Below the pieces are notes generated by a model that saw only the letters and a program-made list of their open reading frames with translations, was not told the origin of the DNA and ran no database searches. From contig NZ_CP082928.1 in the NCBI RefSeq assembly GCF_023517795.1, forward strand, positions 3,162,001 through 3,226,000: a stretch of DNA of 64,000 nt, in the 5' to 3' direction. A program made the translations under genes and the position numbers. Every line of letters begins with the position of its first letter. Positions within the stretch are counted from its first letter, which is position 1. Source of the DNA: Pseudomonas fulva (GTDB lineage: Bacteria > Pseudomonadota > Gammaproteobacteria > Pseudomonadales > Pseudomonadaceae). Positions 18,211 to 26,458 of the stretch are shown here, in pieces.

Positions 18211-19422
18211 TCACGGGTGTGAGGGGAGCGCCGTGTCGCGCGGTCGGAGCACGGCGGCCACCAGCCAGATGGCCGCGCCGGCCAGGCTGGCGGTGGCCAG
18301 CCACTCGACGGCGCCGCGCAGGTCGTAGCCGAGGGCCATCAGGGTGGCGACCGCCAACGGGCTGGCGAACTGGCCGATGTACAGGCAGGCGGTGAAGCCG
18401 CCCAGGCCGCGGCCGCGGGTGCTGGCGCTCAGGGCGTTCATCACCGGGGCCATGGCGTTGGGCACCAGCAGGCCGACGCCGAGGCCGTGGACGACCACCG
18501 CCACGAGCATGTCCGGGTAGCTCTGGGCACGGATCAGCAGCCACAGGCCGCAAGCCATCAGCCCCAGCAGCAGGGCGTTGCAACCGGGAATGCCCAGGCC
18601 GCGGCGCAGCAGCGGCCAGGCCAGCGAGCCGCCGAGGCTGGCCAGCAGGCCCAGCCCGGCGCAGGCGCCGATCAGGGTGCTGGAGGTGATGCCCATTCCG
18701 GCCAGCAGCAGCGGCGCCTGCACCGGCACCACCACGGCCAGCACCATGCCGGCGAGAATCAGCAGGTAACCGACGACCAGGCGCGCGATGGACACCTGCT
18801 CGTCGTCCGCCTGCACACCGCTCGCCACCTGCCGCGGCGGCTCCCAGAGCACGCGCAGCATCGCCGGGAGCAGCAGCAACGGCAGCAGGTACAGGTAGAA
18901 CGGCAGCCGCCAGGACTGCTCGCCCAGCGCGCCGCCGGCCACGAAGCACAGGGCGCCGACCAGGCCGATGCCGACCACCTGCAGGTTGACCAGGCGCATG
19001 CGCTCCTCGCCTTGCCAGTAGTCGGCGATCAGCGCCGCGCAACAGGTCATGATCGCCGCTTCGGCGCAGCCGAACAGCAGCCGCGCGCCGACGATCTGGG
19101 TCAGGTCATCGAGCAATGCCGGCAGCACGCCGAGCACGGCGTACAGCAGGGTGGCGATGACCAGCAGCACCTTGCGACCGATGCGGTCGGCGAGCCAGCC
19201 GGCCAGCGGCGCGAACAGGGCGATGGCCAGGGCCGGGCCGGTGATCGCCAGGGGCACCAGCAGGTCGGCACGCGGCTCGAAGGGGCCGAACTCGGCGCCG
19301 AGCTTGGGCAGGATGGGCGCGACCATCACCGAACCCATGATGGTCAGGCTGCTGCCCAGTACCAGCACCAGGCCCTCGCGACGGGTCTTGGCCTGGCGTG
19401 AAACGGTAGATTCGATCGTCAT
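18211..19422 (-). CDS. MFS transporter
   Basis: The 403-aa protein has about 12 hydrophobic segments and motif A (GWLADRIGRKV, about 75-85), with a central cytosolic loop near 190-210. It belongs to the major facilitator superfamily, probably DHA1-like. I chose the ATG at 19422, preceded by GAGGTGG, over a GTG 9 bases earlier. It lies between an outer-membrane protein gene and an amidase, all on one strand with short gaps, so uptake or export of the amidase substrate is possible. Confidence 0.85.
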   Translation of the reverse strand: MTIESTVSRQAKTRREGLVLVLGSSLTIMGSVMVAPILPKLGAEFGPFEPRADLLVPLAITGPALAIALFAPLAGWLADRIGRKVLLVIATLLYAVLGVLPALLDDLTQIVGARLLFGCAEAAIMTCCAALIADYWQGEERMRLVNLQVVGIGLVGALCFVAGGALGEQSWRLPFYLYLLPLLLLPAMLRVLWEPPRQVASGVQADDEQVSIARLVVGYLLILAGMVLAVVVPVQAPLLLAGMGITSSTLIGACAGLGLLASLGGSLAWPLLRRGLGIPGCNALLLGLMACGLWLLIRAQSYPDMLVAVVVHGLGVGLLVPNAMAPVMNALSASTRGRGLGGFTACLYIGQFASPLAVATLMALGYDLRGAVEWLATASLAGAAIWLVAAVLRPRDTALPSHP

Positions 19423-19432
19423 GGCGGCCACC

Positions 19433-20362
19433 TCAGAAGCTGTACGCGACGCGCAGGGCGACGTTGTAACCCTCGGTGCGGTTCTCGGCGCCGAATTCCT
19501 TGTAGGCGTGCAGCCACACCGGCGGCAGGCCGGGCTTGAAGAAACTCAGCGCCGGGCCGACGGCCATGACCCGGGCGCGGTTGCCGTGAGCGAGGTTGGG
19601 TGCGTCGTCGTCGCTGATCTGCTGGTAGTAGTAGCCGCCCAGGCCCAGCGTCCATGACCCGAGGTGCTGGCCCACGGAAAACTCGTGGCGGTACTCGGTG
19701 CCGCTGCGGTAGTCGGTGGCGTGGTTGCGGGTATTGAAGTCCAGCTGCTGGCTCGACGACACCTCGAAGCCGCCATCGCTGAGCCAGGTGGCATTGAGCG
19801 CGGGGGAGAGGGTCCAGTGGTTGAGGCCGGGGGAGATCAGCCGGTTCCTGTCGTAGTCGCCGGTCGGCGCCTGGATCTGCAGGCGTGTGTTGACGAACAG
19901 GTTGCGGGAAATGTCCCACTGCAGGATCAGCGGGGTGATCTGCGTGTCGGCCTGGCGAAACACGTCCTTTTCCAGGCGCAGCGGGCCGAACGGGGTGTCC
20001 ACCTTCAGGCGTGCGTCCATCTGGAAGAACGGCTGGGCGATGGCAAAGCCGTAGCGGGCGCCGAACAGCTGCTGCTCGGTCATGCGGATATAGGCCACGC
20101 CGATCGACAGCACGTCCAGCGAGAAGGCGCTGCCTACCTTGTCGCCGTTACGGTCCTTCTGCAGGTTGGTGGCGTAGTAGGCCGTGCGCAGGCCCAGGGT
20201 GCCGAACGGCGTGGGCGGCGGTGACATGCCGGCACCGAAGTCGTAAACCCCGGCGGGCGTGGTGGGTGCCCCGTTTTCCGTAGCCTGGGCCTGGCTGCCG
20301 AGGAGCAGGGCGGCGCCGAACAGGGCGGACAGATGAATGCGTGACGCACGGCGAACCGGCAT
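19433..20362 (-). CDS. MetA-pathway-of-phenol-degradation family outer-membrane protein
   Basis: The 309-aa protein has a signal peptide (about 1-27, ending SQAQA) and a beta-rich body ending in an aromatic residue (VAYSF), as outer-membrane barrels do. The YDFGAGMSPPPTPFGT region and the alternating pattern match the Phenol_MetA_deg family (SphA-like), often placed with genes for uptake of hydrophobic or aromatic compounds. It is first in a run with the MFS and amidase genes. An inverted repeat encloses its ribosome site. Confidence 0.8.
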   Translation of the reverse strand: MPVRRASRIHLSALFGAALLLGSQAQATENGAPTTPAGVYDFGAGMSPPPTPFGTLGLRTAYYATNLQKDRNGDKVGSAFSLDVLSIGVAYIRMTEQQLFGARYGFAIAQPFFQMDARLKVDTPFGPLRLEKDVFRQADTQITPLILQWDISRNLFVNTRLQIQAPTGDYDRNRLISPGLNHWTLSPALNATWLSDGGFEVSSSQQLDFNTRNHATDYRSGTEYRHEFSVGQHLGSWTLGLGGYYYQQISDDDAPNLAHGNRARVMAVGPALSFFKPGLPPVWLHAYKEFGAENRTEGYNVALRVAYSF

Positions 20363-20398
20363 GGCTGACCCCTTTTATTATTGTGTGGGAGGTCAGCC
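20363..20398. promoter_or_regulatory. Inverted repeat enclosing the ribosome site of the outer-membrane protein gene
   Basis: GGCTGACC (20363-20370) and GGTCAGCC (20391-20398) are perfect 8-base arms around 20 bases that include the AAAGGGG ribosome site. The inner arm abuts the ATG codon. In RNA this would be a stem over the start region; in DNA it could be an operator. Which applies cannot be told from sequence. Confidence 0.4.
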
Positions 20399-20421
20399 TA
20401 GGGACGCTTCAGCGTCCGCCG

Positions 20422-21426
20422 TTATCCGTTTTCGGCACAGTGTTGGCGAGCCTGACGCAAGGTCTCCGACGGCTTGCAGCCGAACAGCTGGCGGTAGTCG
20501 CTGGCGAAGCGGCTCAGGTGCCAGAAGCCCCAATCGGCGGCGATGCTCTGCACCGAGTCGGCCTCGCTGGCGCGGCGCAGCTGGCGGTGTACCGCGTTCA
20601 GGCGGATGGTGCGCAGGTAGGCCAGCGGGTTGATGCCCAGCGCTTCCTGGAAGCAGTACTGCAGCTTGCGGCGGCTGGCGCCGATCTGATTGCACAGCTC
20701 GAGAATGTTGACGGGCCGCTCCGGGTGGGCGAGGGCGTAGTCCCGTGCGCGGTCGACCATGCGCCGGCGCGCGCTGGGCGGCAGCGAGTGGTCGCCTTCG
20801 GCGTCGATCAGCTCCAGCAGGTGCATGACGATGGCATCGCGGATGGCACCACGGATCGTGCCGTGATCGAGCAGCGTGGCGCCGGGGGCCTGCCTGTCGA
20901 GCACGCTGCCGAACAGGTCTGTCAGCTGCTGCTGGTTGGCCTTGCCGAGCAAGTGGTAGCACCGGGACAGGCGCGTCAGGTCGAGTTCGCGCTGCTGCTG
21001 GTGCAGGGTGCGCTGCAGCGACTGCTCGTCGATGGCGATGCATACCGCGTCCAGCTCGCCGCTCACGCGCAGCTCCGGCAATTGATCGCCACGGCCGACC
21101 AGTAGGCTCGGTGCGTGGATCGAATGGCCGCCGCAGTGCAGGTGCGGGTCAGGGCAGCGTAGCGGCATGGCGAAGGCTATCGCGCCGGGCCAGGTGGCCG
21201 CCTGTTTGAGCATCGCCTGGTTGGCGCGGTCGCGAATCAGCTGCATGCCGTCGAGCTGCAGCTCGAGTATCTCACCGCTGAAACGCCCGGCGCCGAGCTG
21301 GTCGTAACGCAGCTGCCAACCGGACAGTTGCGCATGCTCCTCGACATCGTTGGAGCGCCGGTAGCGGATCGCCGAGGGCGGGACTGCCGGCGGCGTATCG
21401 GTTTGGGTAACCGCGAGACTGTGCAT
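20422..21426 (-). CDS. AraC-family transcriptional regulator
   Basis: The 334-aa protein has an N-terminal AraC-ligand/cupin-like domain (about 40-200) and a C-terminal double helix-turn-helix (about 230-330, with CNQIGASRRKLQYCFQEALG and the family block WGFWHLSRFASDYRQLFG). This resembles regulators of aromatic or alkane pathways such as EutR/OruR-like proteins. The ATG at 21426 follows GAAGG. A 6-bp hairpin (20402-20417) follows its stop. It is divergent from the MFS gene at 21691 and codirectional with the outer-membrane/MFS/amidase genes, either of which it may control. Confidence 0.85.
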   Translation of the reverse strand: MHSLAVTQTDTPPAVPPSAIRYRRSNDVEEHAQLSGWQLRYDQLGAGRFSGEILELQLDGMQLIRDRANQAMLKQAATWPGAIAFAMPLRCPDPHLHCGGHSIHAPSLLVGRGDQLPELRVSGELDAVCIAIDEQSLQRTLHQQQRELDLTRLSRCYHLLGKANQQQLTDLFGSVLDRQAPGATLLDHGTIRGAIRDAIVMHLLELIDAEGDHSLPPSARRRMVDRARDYALAHPERPVNILELCNQIGASRRKLQYCFQEALGINPLAYLRTIRLNAVHRQLRRASEADSVQSIAADWGFWHLSRFASDYRQLFGCKPSETLRQARQHCAENG

Positions 21427-21495
21427 TTTCGAAACCTTCACTGGGGTGTCGAGGCTGTGTACCCAGCATGAGGCAATTTCCATTCCGTAATTCAG

Positions 21496-21517
21496 GTTAA
21501 TCATTAATACAATTAAC
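21496..21517. promoter_or_regulatory. AT-rich palindrome in the AraC/MFS divergent spacer
   Basis: GTTAAT (21496-21501) and ATTAAC (21512-21517) flank CATTAATACA, making a symmetric AT-rich site in otherwise GC-rich DNA between the divergent regulator and exporter genes. It may be an operator or promoter element; the protein is unknown. Confidence 0.3.
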
Positions 21518-21690
21518 TTGTGCCGAAACGGGATAGTCGCCAAGACCCTCTGTGAACTGATCGAAGCCGCAGCCAGGCGTCCGGGTCGCACCATTGCCCG
21601 CAGGCATGACCGCTATGCACCGCGATCATTTGACCCGCCTGGCCTGAGTGCATAGGGTGGCGACCCGTTTTTCCAGACTCAAGGTCGCCC

Positions 21691-22872
21691 ATGTCCGCTC
21701 GTCCCAAACTGCCGTTCACCATCTACCTGCTGGGTGCGACGATCTTCTCGCTGGTCACCGCCGAATTCATGGTCGCCGGCATGATGCCGGCCCTGGCCGA
21801 GGCGTTTTCGGTAAGCCTGGGCGAGGTCGGCAACCTGATCGCCTTCTATGCCCTGGGTATGGCCCTCGGCGGCCCGCCGGTGACCATGCTGTTGCTGTCG
21901 CGCGGCATCGGCAGCAAGCCGGCGCTGGTCGGGCTGCTGGTGGTCTACGTGCTGGCCGGCGCCCTGGCCGCGGCGGCCACCAGCTACCCGGTGCTGGCCC
22001 TGGCGCGGATCATCATGGGCGTGTCCAGTGCCGCGTGCATCGGCCTGTGCATGACCCTGTGCGCGGCGATGGTGGCCAATCAGGAGCGCGGTCGCGCGGT
22101 GTCGGTGGTGCTCGCCGGTCTGATGCTCTCGCCGGTGGCCGGCGTACCGCTGACCGCCTGGATCGAGCAGCACCATGGTTGGCGCGCCAGCTCCTGGGCG
22201 GTGGTCGGCCTGGCGCTGATTTGCACCTTGCTCGCCGCCATGCGCCTGCCAAAGGCCGAGGCTGGCGGCGAAGCCCGCCTCGGCGAACAGATCAGGACCC
22301 TGCGCACCCGCCGCCTGTGGGGCGCCTACCTGACCAGCGGGCTGATCATCGGCGCCACCTTCGCGGCCTTCAGCTACTGCACGCCGATCCTTATCGAGGA
22401 GGTCGGCCTGGCGCCTGGCCAGGTGGCACCGATGCTGGCGCTTTATGGCGTGGCCAACCTGATCGGCAACATGGTGGTGGGCCGTTTCGCCGACAGCCAC
22501 ACCTTCACCGCGCTGGGCCTGGGCCTGATCATGCTGGTGCTGGCCATGGCCGGCTTCGCCCTGGCGGGCGATCAGCTGTGGCTCAACCTGGGCTGCTTTA
22601 TCGCCATCGGCCTGACCGGCGTGGCGCTCAACCCGGCGATGGTCGCGCGGGTGATGAAGGCCGCCGAACCCGGCGCCCTGGTCAACACCCTGCACACTTC
22701 GGTGATCACCGCCGGGCTGGCGTTCGGCAGCTGGGCCGGTGGCGTGGCCATCGAAGCGGGCTACGGCCTGCGTGCGCCGCTGTGGGTCGGCGCCGCCATC
22801 GCCCTGGTGGGCCTGCTCAGCGTGATTCGCCCGCTGGCCAGCCGCCGTGTGGCCGCCAGCCCTTGCACCTGA
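21691..22872 (+). CDS. MFS exporter (AraJ/YdhP-like DHA1 family)
   Basis: The 393-aa protein has 12 hydrophobic segments and begins LPFTIYLLGATIFSLVTAEFMVAGMMP. The TAEFMVAG signature of the DHA1 arabinose-efflux/chloramphenicol exporter group is clear, and SPVAGVPLTAWIEQHHGWR matches motif C. It likely exports sugars or small drugs by proton antiport. It is divergent from the AraC regulator and convergent with the histidine kinase gene, ending 13 bases from it. Confidence 0.87.
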   Translation: MSARPKLPFTIYLLGATIFSLVTAEFMVAGMMPALAEAFSVSLGEVGNLIAFYALGMALGGPPVTMLLLSRGIGSKPALVGLLVVYVLAGALAAAATSYPVLALARIIMGVSSAACIGLCMTLCAAMVANQERGRAVSVVLAGLMLSPVAGVPLTAWIEQHHGWRASSWAVVGLALICTLLAAMRLPKAEAGGEARLGEQIRTLRTRRLWGAYLTSGLIIGATFAAFSYCTPILIEEVGLAPGQVAPMLALYGVANLIGNMVVGRFADSHTFTALGLGLIMLVLAMAGFALAGDQLWLNLGCFIAIGLTGVALNPAMVARVMKAAEPGALVNTLHTSVITAGLAFGSWAGGVAIEAGYGLRAPLWVGAAIALVGLLSVIRPLASRRVAASPCT

Positions 22873-22885
22873 TCGTCGCGCTCGG

Positions 22886-24226
22886 CTAAGCGCAGGCCAG
22901 CGGTAGCTGCACCCTGAACACGGCGCCGCCGCCGGCGGCATCCTCGACGGTGATGCGCCCGCCATGGGCACGCACGATTTCCCGTACCAGGTGCAGGCCG
23001 AGGCCATGGCCGGGCTGTTCGGTCTTGCCGCGGTAGAAGGGCTGGAAGATCTGCTCGCGATCTTCCCGGGCCACGCCGGGGCCCTGGTCGGCCACTGCCA
23101 CGCTGGCGTCGGCGCCGATGCGCAGGCTGATGGTGCCGACCCCGGCACCGTGCACCAGGGCATTCTGCAGCAGGTTGGTGAGCACCCGGCTCAGGGCGCT
23201 GGCCTGGCCCAGCACCCACACCGGCTGCTCGGGGGCTTCCAGCACCAGGTCGTCGCAACGCGCCAGGGCCAGGGGGGCGATATCGGAAATCACCTCGCGG
23301 CCCAGGGCCACCAGGTCCACGGGCGCGAATTCCATCTTCGGTGCCTGCAGCCGTTGCAGGTCGAGCAACTGCTCGGCCACGGTGGCCAGGCGTGCCAGGT
23401 CGATCTGCAGCATGGGTTTGATCGTGTGCGCGGGCATGCCGTCGAGGCGCGCCATCAGCACGGCGATCGGCATGCGCAGCTCATGGGCAGCGTCACGCAG
23501 GAAGCGGTCGCGGGCGTGGTAGGCCTTGCTGGAGCGCTCCATGGCCGCGTTGAAGGCACTGACCAGCGGGCGAATTTCCCGTGGCACCGAGTCCTCGGGC
23601 AGGTGCGCATCGGGCTGCGAGATGTCCAGCGCCGCGGCACGGCTGGCCAGCCGGCGCACCCCGCGCATGGCGCGCAGCACCACGATGGGCGTGGCCAGCA
23701 GGGTGAACAGCAGCAGCGGGGTCAGGAAGTAGGGGCTCAGCAGCCCGGTGGCCTGGACGATCAGGCTGGTGAAGCTCAGGTCCGCCACGCCGCCGACCAT
23801 GATATGCACGCGTTGCCCCTGTATCTCCTTGACCTCGATGCGCATGGTCAGCTGGCGGTGTTCCGGCAGCGTACGGATCTGCGAGATGCCGAGCACCGGC
23901 AGGTAGTTGGCCAGCTCGCGGTATTCGCCCGGCACGTGGCCGAGTTCGTTACGGTGCCCGTTGCCGTCGGCGATCACCACCCACAGGCCGGGGTTAGCCG
24001 CCTGCAACTGGCGCAACGGCTCGCTGGACGCGAAGACCAGCCCCTGGGGCTGCACGGCAATGGAATCCTCCAGGGCTTCGATCACCGCATCGTCCATGAA
24101 GGTGAACTGGTCGTCGATGATGTGATACAGGGTGCCGGCAATCGCCGCCATCAGCACCACCACCTGCATGATGCACAGCGACCACAGCAGGCGGCTGATC
24201 AACGACGGGTTCTGGACGCTTTTCAT
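22886..24226 (-). CDS. Two-component sensor histidine kinase
   Basis: The 446-aa kinase has TM1 (about 12-35), a periplasmic sensor region of about 115 residues, TM2 (about 160-185), HAMP, the phospho-acceptor His248 in AAHELRMP and an ATPase domain (NLLQNALVHG, DQGPGV, GHGLGLHLV). The layout resembles QseC/PmrB-type sensors. Its ATG overlaps the regulator stop (ATGA). The periplasmic region is moderately acidic, but the signal cannot be assigned. It is convergent with the MFS gene. Confidence 0.9.
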   Translation of the reverse strand: MKSVQNPSLISRLLWSLCIMQVVVLMAAIAGTLYHIIDDQFTFMDDAVIEALEDSIAVQPQGLVFASSEPLRQLQAANPGLWVVIADGNGHRNELGHVPGEYRELANYLPVLGISQIRTLPEHRQLTMRIEVKEIQGQRVHIMVGGVADLSFTSLIVQATGLLSPYFLTPLLLFTLLATPIVVLRAMRGVRRLASRAAALDISQPDAHLPEDSVPREIRPLVSAFNAAMERSSKAYHARDRFLRDAAHELRMPIAVLMARLDGMPAHTIKPMLQIDLARLATVAEQLLDLQRLQAPKMEFAPVDLVALGREVISDIAPLALARCDDLVLEAPEQPVWVLGQASALSRVLTNLLQNALVHGAGVGTISLRIGADASVAVADQGPGVAREDREQIFQPFYRGKTEQPGHGLGLHLVREIVRAHGGRITVEDAAGGGAVFRVQLPLACA

Positions 24227-24897
24227 CGGCTTTCCTTGAGCAGGTAGCCGACGCCGCGGATCACCGCGATCTCCACCCCCGCGTCGGCATCCTTGAGCGA
24301 CCGGCGCAGCCTCGACACATGGGCGTCCAGGGCATTGGACTGGATCTCGTCGGCCAGGCCATACACCGCCTCGTGGAGGTTCTCGCGCAGCACCGTACGA
24401 CCCTGGCGGTAGATCAGCGCTTCGAGAATCAGCAACTGGCGCCGCGGCAATGGCAGCGCCTGGCCGTCGACGACCGCCTCGCGGGCGCTGAAGTCGAACG
24501 ACAGGGCGCCGAGCGTGGCGGTGGGCAGAACCACCATGGCCGGGCGCCGGGCAATCGCCCGCACCCGGGCCAGCAGTTCGTCGACGGCCACCGGCTTGAC
24601 CAGGTAATCGTCGGCGCCGCCATCGAGGCCGTCGACCCGCTCGGCGATCTCGCCACGGGCGGTGAGCAGCACGATGGGCAGCGCCGGGCACAGCCGCCGG
24701 GCGGTGGCGATGAAGCCCACGCCATCGCCATCGGGCAGGCCGCGGTCGAGAATCAACAGATCGTGCACGCTCAGGCGCAAGGTCGCCCCCGCCGCGGCCA
24801 GCGAGTGCACGGTATCGACCAGCAAACCGTGCCGGCCAAGCGCCTCTTGCAGGGCCTGGGCCATGGGCAGGTCATCTTCGACGAGGAGGATTCGCAA
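24223..24897 (-). CDS. OmpR-family response regulator
   Basis: The 224-aa protein has a receiver domain (VEDD around 6-9, phospho-acceptor Asp51 in LILDRGLPDGDG, Lys in LVKPV) and a winged-helix output domain (about 125-220, ending VRGVGYLLK with an isoleucine before it). It is first in a two-gene operon with the kinase and divergent from the gene at 25093 (195-base spacer). The target is unknown. Confidence 0.92.
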   Translation of the reverse strand: MRILLVEDDLPMAQALQEALGRHGLLVDTVHSLAAAGATLRLSVHDLLILDRGLPDGDGVGFIATARRLCPALPIVLLTARGEIAERVDGLDGGADDYLVKPVAVDELLARVRAIARRPAMVVLPTATLGALSFDFSAREAVVDGQALPLPRRQLLILEALIYRQGRTVLRENLHEAVYGLADEIQSNALDAHVSRLRRSLKDADAGVEIAVIRGVGYLLKESR

Positions 24898-25092
24898 GGT
24901 GCATTACCGCGCGGTTATCGGAGCGGCACATAGTAGCGGAGCCGGGAAAATCACGGCGCAATGTTCAGGCAATGTTGCCGGGTGACCATCGGCTGCAACG
25001 GCCGACAGGGCCGCTGAGGCAAGGCGGCCGCCGCCCAAGAGGCGCAGCGGCAACGCCGGGCCTGTGCACGCAACTTTCGGGCGGGTTGAGGC

Positions 25093-25623
25093 ATGAAGCG
25101 AACTTTCGTGGTCTTCGGGGCGCAGCACAGCGTGGGCGCGCTGGCCGCCCGGCAGTACGGCAACCAGGGGTATGACGTGGTGCTGGTGGCCGACCAGGCG
25201 CATTGCCTGAAGGCATTGACCAGCGTGCTGGAAAGCGAAGGCATCGCCACCCGCACCTTTACCGGCGAGCTGGCGCGGCCGGAGCAGGCCAGGGCGATGA
25301 TCCGCTCCATCCGCAGCAGCGTCGGGCCGATCGACGCCATGTACTACGGCCTGGACTGCAGCAATGGGCGAGCCCAGGGTGATGAGGCGGCCGAGCTGGG
25401 TTGCCTGAGCCTGGCGGCGCTGGTCAGCGAGCTGCTGCCCGACATGCGCTCGCGCAAGGCCGGCGCCATCCTGCTCGACCAGGGCGCCGCAGACCTGTCG
25501 TGCGCCCACGGCGCCAATGCCCGGCTGTGCCTGCAATGCCTGCAGGAGGCGCGCGCCTGTGAAGGTGTGCAGGTGGGCACCCTCAGCCTCGGCGCCTTGA
25601 TCGGCGGCCAGCGCGCCTGCTGA
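25093..25623 (+). CDS. SDR-like Rossmann-fold protein, probably non-catalytic
   Basis: The 176-aa protein starts MKRTFVVFGAQHSVGALAAR, a Rossmann first strand and loop in which the usual TGxxxGxG is altered to FGAQHSVG. IDAMYYGLD corresponds to the strand where SDR enzymes have the NNAG motif. A YxxxK active site is not evident; the expected Tyr position reads AHGANARLCL. It is shorter than the normal 240-260 residues. A degenerate or regulatory SDR relative is the best description. It is a single gene, divergent from the response regulator. Confidence 0.65.
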   Translation: MKRTFVVFGAQHSVGALAARQYGNQGYDVVLVADQAHCLKALTSVLESEGIATRTFTGELARPEQARAMIRSIRSSVGPIDAMYYGLDCSNGRAQGDEAAELGCLSLAALVSELLPDMRSRKAGAILLDQGAADLSCAHGANARLCLQCLQEARACEGVQVGTLSLGALIGGQRAC

Positions 25624-25729
25624 GCAGGCCACGGGCGGCGCCATTAGCGGTTGCCTCACCGGCCATTGCCCGACAGAATCGCCGGCCGCTCGGCCAGCCC
25701 TGGCCAGTGTGCTATTCACGAGGCCGCCC

Positions 25730-26437
25730 TTGAACCCACGCCAATTATCCGCGCGCCTGGAGCGCGTCGCCGCCCAGGTGCCGGCCGGAGCGCGGCTTGC
25801 CGATATCGGCACCGACCACGGTTACCTGCTCGTCGCGCTGGTCAAGCGTGGGGTGATCAGCGCCGCGGTGGCCGGCGAGGTGGCCCTTACGCCGCTGCGC
25901 GCGGTGGAGCGAAGTGTTCGCGAGAACGGCCTGGGCGAGCAGATCGCCGTGCGCCTGGCCGATGGCTTGGCGGCCATCGAGCCCGGGGACGGCATCACCG
26001 CCATCAGCTTCTGCGGCATGGGCGGCGAGACCATTCGCGACATTCTCGCCCGCGACAAGGCGCGGCTCGGCGGCAACGAGCTATTGATCCTGCAACCCAA
26101 TGGCGGCGAGCAGCCGTTGCGCAGGTGGCTGATGGATAACGGCTACCGCATCCGCCACGAGGAACTGCTGCAGGAAAACCGTTTCTTCTACGAAATCATC
26201 GTCGCCGAGCCCGGTGAACCGAGGCGCCATACCGACAGAGCGCTGTATTTCGGCCCGCTGTTGGTGCAAGAGCGCAGCCCGGTTTTTCTCGCCAAGTGGC
26301 AGCGCCTGCTGCGTCTCAAACAGCAGACCTTGGCTGGCCTGGCCCGCGCCCGGCGGACCGTGCCGGATGCCGAACTGGAGCAGCAGGTGCGCTGGATCAG
26401 CGAGATGCTCGGCTCCGACGGGTGTGCACAGGCCTGA
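25730..26437 (+). CDS. trmK: tRNA (adenine(22)-N1)-methyltransferase TrmK family
   Basis: The 235-aa SAM-dependent methyltransferase has the Rossmann motif ADIGTDHGYL (about 23-32), a CGMGGETI loop, LQPNGGEQPLRRWL in place of the NPPY-type motif, and a helical C-terminus with the conserved ENRFFYEIIVAE block. The family methylates N1 of A22 in tRNA. I favour a TTG start at 25730 (MNPRQLSARLERVA), which has GAGG 8 bases upstream and the conserved family start; a GTG at 25709 is the alternative. It is convergent with the ABC gene ending at 26459. Confidence 0.85.
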   Translation: MNPRQLSARLERVAAQVPAGARLADIGTDHGYLLVALVKRGVISAAVAGEVALTPLRAVERSVRENGLGEQIAVRLADGLAAIEPGDGITAISFCGMGGETIRDILARDKARLGGNELLILQPNGGEQPLRRWLMDNGYRIRHEELLQENRFFYEIIVAEPGEPRRHTDRALYFGPLLVQERSPVFLAKWQRLLRLKQQTLAGLARARRTVPDAELEQQVRWISEMLGSDGCAQA

Positions 26438-26458
26438 GCCCGCGCACAACCGCGCCGC

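Noticed and set aside
16715-19042. 775-aa minus-strand frame that could be a fusion upstream of the amidase
   Set aside because: Residues before the MHDIHTL start are an out-of-frame reading of the MFS gene; the amidase has a normal family N-terminus at 18154.
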